Assembly: GCA_018398765.1 (NCBI GenBank)
Contig: JAHBMJ010001954.1
Coordinates: 1-23,907 of the forward strand
Source of the DNA: Chromera velia
Taxonomy: Eukaryota; Sar; Chromeraceae
Length of the DNA: 23,907 nt
Reading direction: 5' to 3'
Shown here in pieces: positions 18,401 to 23,907 of this stretch. The notes beneath the pieces were generated by a model. The model ran no database searches. It saw nothing but the letters and a program-made list of their open reading frames with translations, and was not told the origin of the DNA. A program made the translations under genes and the position numbers. The number at the start of each line of letters is the position of its first letter. The first letter of the stretch is position 1.

Positions 18401-19825
18401 TTTACCGTATATTTCACCATACTTTGCCCACCGGGGTTTCGGGTCCTCCACTTAAACATACCAAGTTTGAAAAAACTCCAGATAAATCCATGTAAAGAGC
18501 CTGCCCAAAAGTGAGGGGGCACTCATGCATTGCAGCCTACAAGAAGCGTGCACTGCCTCAGTCATAGCTTAGGATTACTCAATCTAACCTAGAGAGAGAA
18601 AAGAGTCGTTAGCCTCCTGGGTGGACGGTCTGGTGGGTGCCCTGCAAAAAGAAGAAAGCAACACATATGGACAGAGGGGCATGCAGGGAGACGGATGGGC
18701 AAATCTTTTAGTTCTTATCACTCCAATAAAAATTTGATAGAAAAAGCTGTTCTATGGACCCCCCCGACCTCAAAGATGTAATCAACAACTTTGGAGACCC
18801 CCATTTGGTTACTTGAGCTGTGACCCAAGATCTCCCCCTGCCTCGACTTTGCACGATCTCTCCAGCCAGAAAAGAGACGGCAGACAAATGCATGCACGGG
18901 CGGCCCCGGAAGGCAGTATGAAAGTGGGCAAAGTATACGTAAATCTGGTATCTGAAGAAAAATTCATATGGGAGGTCATAGAAGGAGGCAGGAGGCAGGG
19001 ATGGCATATGAACAGGAAAGGGTCTCATAGTATACAAAAAACAAAAAACGCCATCTCTGGCCAGGAAAGCATGGCACAGCCACACAGAGTAGAATGAAAG
19101 ATATAGAGGGGGGGGCACGTCTAGCGCTTTGCTGACCTGCCTTCCTCTCTCACCACAGAGAAGAGGAGAGATGCCGAGGGAGTATACCTGCAGAGGGCAT
19201 ACATGCACCAATATATACACTGAGTGACAGGCCCCTGCCGCTAGTAAATTCAGCCAAGGAAGAGAAACAAACGAGTACACCGTATATTTTACCATACTTT
19301 GCCCACCTGGGTTTCGGGTCCTCCACTTAAACATACCAAGTTTGAAAAAACTCCAGATAAATCCATGTAAAGAGCCTGCCCAAAAGTGAGGGGGCACTCA
19401 TGCATTGCAGCCTACAAGAAGTGTGCACTGCCTCAGTCACAGCTCAGGATTTCTCAATCTAACCTAGAGAGAGAAAAGAGTCGTTAGCCTCCTGGGTGGA
19501 CGGTCTGGTGGGTGCCCTGCAAAAAGAAGAAAGCAACACATATGGACAGAGGGGCATGCAGGGAGACGGATGGGCAAATCTTTTAGTTCTTATCACTCCA
19601 ATAAAAATTTGATAGAAAAGGCTGTTCTATAGATCCCCCCGACCTCAAAGATGTAATCAGCAACTTTGGAGACCCCCATTTGGTCACTTGAGCTGTGACC
19701 CAAGATCTCCCCCTGCCTCGACTTTGCACGATCTCTCCAGCCAGAAAAGAGACGGCAGACAAATGCATGCACGGGCGGCCCTGGAAGGCAGTGTGAAAGT
19801 GGGCAAAGTATGGGTGAATCTGGTA
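18401..19825. mobile_element. Composite repeat insertion: two ~548-bp copies with inverted ends
   Basis: Positions 18404-18951 and 19279-19826 are direct copies at a constant 875-bp offset with only scattered substitutions (roughly 97% identity by eye) and no net indel. They flank a 327-bp spacer. Each copy has imperfect inverted ends: the left begins ACCGTATATTTCACCATACT TTGCCCAC, and the reverse complement of the right end reads ACCAGATTCACCCATACTTT GCCCAC. The octamer TATTAATA lies just outside both outer ends (18393-18400 and 19826-19833), so it could be a target duplication. The same octamer also occurs at 18337, which weakens that point. There is no transposase, so this looks like a non-autonomous DNA element in a tandem or composite arrangement. 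Confidence 0.6.
18404..18951. repeat. Copy 1 of the ~548-bp repeat
   Basis: Near-identical to 19279-19826. It contains TGCATGCA near 18892 and a minus-strand open frame shared with the other copy, with no ATG-initiated protein I recognise. Confidence 0.85.
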
Positions 19826-19826
19826 T
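19279..19826. repeat. Copy 2 of the ~548-bp repeat
   Basis: Near-identical to 18404-18951. The two copies differ mostly by transitions, for example in the stretch after GCCTCAGTCA and near the right end, where TATACGTAAA becomes TATGGGTGAA. Confidence 0.85.
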
Positions 19827-19839
19827 ATTAATAGAACTG

Positions 19840-20605
19840 CATGGGCCGGAAAGCGTATCTGCATGAAGACCGAATGCATGGCCCCGCGCGGAGGGCGAAG
19901 CGTGCATGGCTTGGAGCGCGTGTTTGCACGGAGCTCTCCGCCCGGGGGGCACTGACTCGGATCGATCCGCGCTGCATGCAGACGGGAAAAGTGGCTAAAA
20001 ATGCTCGGGGAAGGCAAATTTCAGAGGGGCAGCATGGGGCAGCTGCTGCGATCCTGAGCACAGCAGCTCCTTGCAAAGGCTTAAATTTTATTCTGACTGA
20101 ATCTGACACAGAGGACACCCTCAGAGCTCTTCAGGTCCTTTTGTCCTTGCTTACACGTCGAATGAAATCCTTGATTTGTCTGCTTTTGCTATCTCAAAAC
20201 CACGCGGGCGGTGAAGGATCAAAAGTAACACTGCATGTTGCTCTTGCAACCCAGCGAAGCTTGAATCCCAAAACTTGTCATGCAGTCAGCACCTTCGGCC
20301 GCTTGCCACTGCATGACTTTCTCTGATGATTGTGGACTCCTGGTATCTGTCTCTATCGAAAAAGGACAGGACTTCTCCGCAGTGACCCTTCTTCATACCC
20401 TCATTCCTCCCCCTGTTGTTTCAGTCAATATTTCTACTCCCGCCTCTTTCTCTTTTCATGCTCACGCTCCCGCTCTCCTACTTTCTCCACAATCCTCTTG
20501 CCTCGTGCTCCTCCCTTTGCAGCTTGCGAGAATTAATGCTGGCGTGCTGCAAGAAACGGCAGGAGTCCGGTCCGCCAGGGGGAGACGACAAGACCTTCCG
20601 TTTGC
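19840..20605. promoter_or_regulatory. CpG-rich block with TGCATGCA upstream of the plus-strand gene
   Basis: About 19880-19990 is rich in CG dinucleotides, and TGCATGCA occurs at 19973-19980. This echoes the block at 1750-1862. It lies between the composite repeat and the first recognised exon of the plus-strand gene (ATG 20606). The plus-strand stretch KGLNFILTESDTEDTLRALQ (about 20075-20134) is open and protein-like, so an additional 5' exon may lie here. I could not join it to the exon at 20606. Confidence 0.35.
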
Positions 20606-22829
20606 ATGGGGGACTCCTCTGACAGAAATCCTCACAGCCTTCCCCACTCCCAGCTCAACAAGACTGCAGTACACAAGACCTTCTTCGGCACCGCTACGGT
20701 GGCTTCAGAGGTAAGCAGGCAGGCCCATTTTTCTTTCTGTCAGGTACGAGAGTGCATGCACGTGCAGAAGTCTTTTGGGTGCATGGAGGGAGACGGGGGC
20801 CCGTCGTGCCCTTGCAACACAACAAAGACAGATAGATGGATGGATTGAAGAACACGGGAGCAAAAGTTGCAGATAGTAGTTCGGCTCCGCGGGGGTTTTG
20901 CGGTAATATGAAGAGGCTCATTTCTTCTACATGCAAGACACTGTTCTCCCTTTGTGCTCTACTGAATCGATCTCCCCTTCCCTCTCCTCTTCCCTTCCCT
21001 TCCCTTCCCCTCCGTCCTCTGTGTGCAGATTGAATTTCGAGCCCCTGACCCCCGCATCTTCGCTACCCCTCTCAAGTCCGTGGTGGCGAGTCTCCAGACA
21101 GACGGTGACCTGCTGAAATTGCCCCTGCAGTCACATTCACAGGTGCGGAAACGCTGATGCCGAGAAGGACGGCAAAGGAGCATCCACACCCAGTATTCGA
21201 TCCCTCGACCTCTCCGCTCTCCTCGCCTTCACCGACCTCTAGCAACGAGCCCCCCCCCCAATACCCCCCACAGAACTTGAAGGAAACCCTCGAGGCTCCT
21301 ACTGATGCCGCCCTGGACCCCTCCGATATCATCACCACTCTCCGAGACCTATCCCTGGATGACCAACGCCGTCTCTTCTTCCAGCGCCCTGTCCGGTCGT
21401 TCTCCCGTCTCCTTCTCTGCTTCAAGGCGGAGACGGCACGAAGGGTCAGACAGAGTGTGACAGGGTCAGCATCAAGAAGGGAAGAGAACGAGCGGACCTC
21501 AGTGGAAAAGCTGAAGGAGACGTCGGGGTTTCGGCACCAATTTGAACTTGAACACGAAGAGAGACGGCACCAACGATGATAAGTTCAACACCGAAAGAAG
21601 TCGCTGTGCTTTTTCCTGCCTCCGATGCCTACAGGAGAGGGCAGGACTATAGATGAACATCGTCCTTTCCTCCTCTGTCGAGTCCGAGGAAAAGAAGGAG
21701 AAAGAGAGAAACAACGAAAAGAAGAGAAACACTGTGAGTGAGTGCGCGTCTGGAGGGGACCCTCATGGGTGCCATCTCTCTTGTGACCATCTTCCTGTTG
21801 TTGTCTCTTCCGTCTCCCGTATGCATTCTTCTGCTGCCTCATTTTCGCTTTGCGGCACCACAAAGTCGGGACATCTGTCTGTGTCCTCAGGGCGTGAGGT
21901 TGTGTCGGTTCTTCTCGAGGTAGCAGAGACAGTGCACCTGCAGTCCCCGATGTGCAAAATTGCTCAAGGCGTTTCTTGGAGTGACTGCATGCGACAGAGA
22001 AAGAGGGAGAGAGGAGAGGAGAAGAAAGAGCAAACAAAGCGGGAAGGGAGGAACGTCCCCTCTGGACGACTCCGTCTCTCAACAGGAACCTCCGGTCTCT
22101 TCCCCCTCCTGTCAGTCTGTTTGTGCGTCCCTCAGATATTCTTCATGAGAAGAAGGAGAATTAAGAAGAAGATAATGATGACCTTCTCACGATTGCTTGC
22201 ATGGCTTTTGCCTCTCTGGTTCCTGCCTGTCCTCTTTTGTTTTCAGTGGCGGCATGAATGGTCTCTTTCCTTTTTTTCGCTTTTCATCGATCACAGTGAA
22301 ACGAATGCGATGCAACTTTATTTCGTCCAAATCCTCATGCTCAAAAACCTGCGCAAAGAATTCATAAGTGTTTTCTGCACTCATGACTTTGTGTCACACC
22401 CACGGGAACGCATATATTACTCATCCATTTGATCGCCTGTACGCAGATTGTGGAAGAGGGCGAGGCTGAGAACTGCCTGAGGACTTTGAGGGGGGGCAGA
22501 GACGGTGCAGAGACGCTCACGTTCTTCGCGACCCTCCCGGTCAAAGCCCTGAGGGAGTCGTCAGTGATGCCCACATTCCCCCCATCCTCCTCAGGTATGA
22601 TAAGGGGGGGTGGATGGATGAGAGTGAGATGCAATCAGGCATAGCGCATATATTTCTCTCTGCTGATCCATTCAATTTGCTATTGATGGAGTGAAATGAT
22701 CGTCAACTCAGATTTCTGCATTCTGTATTCGGGTCTACCGAGCGAATCCTCTTAATTCTCCTCCCTTTGATTTTTCTCCTTCTCGTAGAGTATCGTGCCA
22801 ATCGACTCATTCGATGGATATCCTTTTGA
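20606..22829 (+). CDS. Multi-exon gene, possibly RAD1-like clamp subunit (weak)
   Basis: Exon A (20606-20710) starts at ATG (G at +4) and codes 35 residues ending at GAG|GTAAGC. Exon B starts at 21029 after TGTGTGCAG, in phase 0: IEFRAPDPRIFATPLKSVVA, SLQTDG. Either it reads on to a stop at about 21155, or 21105-21142 is a 38-nt intron (GTGACC...CACAG). In the latter case the frame joins exactly to exon C: Pro-rich, then LEAPTDAALDPSDIITTLRD, to the donor at 21444 or the stop at 21579. Exon D (22447-22594) codes IVEEGEAENCLRTLRGGRDG, AETLTFFATLPVKALRESSV and a Pro/Ser end. Exon E (from 22789) gives EYRANRLIRWISF and a stop at 22829. The phrases FRAPDPRIFATPLKSVV and EEG-x4-C resemble the N-terminal half of RAD1 (9-1-1 DNA-damage clamp) only loosely. 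The links from C to D and beyond are not settled. Confidence 0.4.
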
Positions 22830-22928
22830 TGGCCTTGATTGTTGCCTTCCTTCGTGTCACTCCTACTTTTTCGCGAATGCATTGCCCTGTTGCCTTCTTC
22901 GTGTCACTCACACTGCATGTCGCTGCAG

Positions 22929-23388
22929 CGGGACGAAGACAAGTCAACCATATCCGCTTCTTTCGTTGCCAAGCACGCTGCCCCCCCGTGTCTCCCATTT
23001 TCTCTCCTCTTTCTTTTGCTTTTCTTGTGTGTAAAATTGCAAATCCAAGCGCAGCCGGCTCGCTCTGCCAAGATCAAAGGCAGTGACAGCGGGTGCGAGG
23101 GACGTGAGAGCGCTTCTCCGAGTGGCGATGGAAGGAAGGAAGGAATTGGATGCCATTGGAGGAAGGGAGGGAGGGAGGGCCTGCAGACCTCCATGCAGTG
23201 GTCAGTCGAGCTCCGGTTTGGGTTGGGTCACACGGGAGGGGGGGAGGAGACGTGGCCTCCGTATGTGTCTGTTTGTCTGTCCGTCTGTCTCTGTGTCTGC
23301 TTGTCTGCAATGGGTGGGGCCGGGATTAGACGGGGGAAAACTAGGAAAGGAAGGCGAAGATTCAGCTCTAGAAACTTTCAGAGGTTAA
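22929..23388 (+). CDS. Two further candidate exons (22929-22987 and 23055 onward)
   Basis: After acceptor GTCGCTGCAG, 22929-22987 codes RDEDKSTISASFVAKHAAP and two further bases. A 67-nt pyrimidine-rich intron (GTGTCTCCC...GCGCAG) follows. The next exon then joins in the correct phase: RLALPRSKAVTAGARDVRAL, LRVAMEGRKELDAIGG, then lower-complexity Gly/Arg-rich sequence to a stop at 23388 or an earlier unseen donor. They may be the 3' part of the gene starting at 20606 (skipping the short exon at 22789) or a separate gene. No domain recognised. Confidence 0.35.
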
Positions 23389-23907
23389 ATTGTTGTGTGC
23401 CGCTGTGTTGACGTTCCATCGCGGAGCCCGAATCTACATGCAGTGGCACTGGCATGTCCTGAGTGAGTCCCTAAGTTCGGACTCGTGCATATGCGGGGAC
23501 CACGGCTAAATCAACCGTGATGGGCGGAAAATTAACTTCTGCCTGCTATGATAGACGTGTATCCAATTGCTTGAAGTCCCTCTCTTCTAGCTGTTTGTTT
23601 CACTGACAGTCTTTGGACTTTGAATGACGGCCGAGCCCCAGGTGCACCTCTATACTACACAGTACGGTTAGGAGTAACGAAAGTAGGACGGTTACTACCG
23701 GTTGTCCAGTAATTCTTTCAAATACTAGATTTATCATAGCTTAAGAAATAGGCCACACCAGAAGCTGATTTTTTTTGTAGTAAATCTCCCACCATATGGC
23801 ATTGAATGAAAGTAAAAAAAGCTTCGTACAACTAGGGTGGCTTAAGCAACATTTTTGAACCTGTTGTGAAAAATTCACATTTTTTATTTGGAGACCTCAT
23901 TTTTTTT
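23389..23907. other. Right end, nothing recognised
   Basis: AT content rises toward the edge. There is a small imperfect hairpin (CCACGG...CCGTGATGG near 23501-23523) without terminator or tRNA character. I see no ORF or repeat of note. Confidence 0.3.

Noticed and set aside
18708-19397. 229-codon minus-strand ORF across the composite repeat
   Set aside because: It begins with GTG rather than ATG, crosses repeat-spacer-repeat borders, and has no recognised domain.
18401-19825. Reading the paired ~548-bp copies as LTRs of a retrotransposon
   Set aside because: They have inverted ends rather than TG...CA, the interior is only 327 bp, and there is no primer-binding site or gag/pol sequence.
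20280-20420. CHCMTFSDDCGLLVSVSIE, reminiscent of a WD40 strand
   Set aside because: A single short match with no second repeat and no splice support.
1-23907. tRNA, rRNA, CRISPR, riboswitch or bacterial operon features
   Set aside because: Looked for by eye on both strands; no cloverleaf, spacer-repeat array or ribosome-binding pattern was found, and the gene structure is eukaryotic.

Overview
This is a stretch of nuclear DNA from a eukaryote. The genes are split by many GT-AG introns, most start codons sit in good translation-start contexts, and the space between exons is full of microsatellites. The sequence TGCATGCA recurs throughout. The gene style, the repeats and the apicomplexan-type TGCATGCA palindrome suggest an alveolate, perhaps a chromerid alga. 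That placement is inference only.

Layout. (1) 274-1420, minus strand: the first two exons of a secreted Cys/Pro/Tyr-rich protein that continues off the left edge. (2) 1421-2377: a divergent intergenic region with a short CpG-rich block centred on TGCATGCA. (3) About 2378-3175, plus strand: a single-pass membrane protein whose exons sit in different frames. (4) 3176-5880: no supported gene, with a roughly 600-bp CTTT/CT pyrimidine tract. (5) 5880-8560: an AT-rich island holding a decayed, retroelement-like ORF with a split C-x2-C...H-x4-C motif, and (TTTGA)n repeats in opposite orientations. (6) 8994-18175, minus strand: the main find, a gene of about 19 exons for a P2X-type trimeric channel subunit of about 650 residues. 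(7) 18401-19825: a composite repeat insertion made of two ~548-bp copies with inverted ends. (8) 19840-23388, plus strand: a second CpG block with TGCATGCA, then a multi-exon gene that is only partly resolved. Parts of it weakly resemble the RAD1 subunit of the 9-1-1 checkpoint clamp. (9) 23389-23907: nothing recognised.

The P2X-like gene was assembled by hand from splice sites. Exon phases agree at nearly every junction. The protein has a Y-x-T-x-K motif just before TM1, a cysteine-rich ectodomain, and an R-T-x4-HGI...G-x2-G-x-F segment before TM2. It appears to lack the canonical ATP-binding lysines and the NFR hairpin. One of its exons has been partly duplicated in tandem.

No tRNA, rRNA, CRISPR array, origin or bacterial-type operon was seen. 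Exon coordinates are manual predictions without transcript support. The two genes at the left and the two at the right are divergently arranged and may share promoters. Nothing shows that the four genes act in one pathway.
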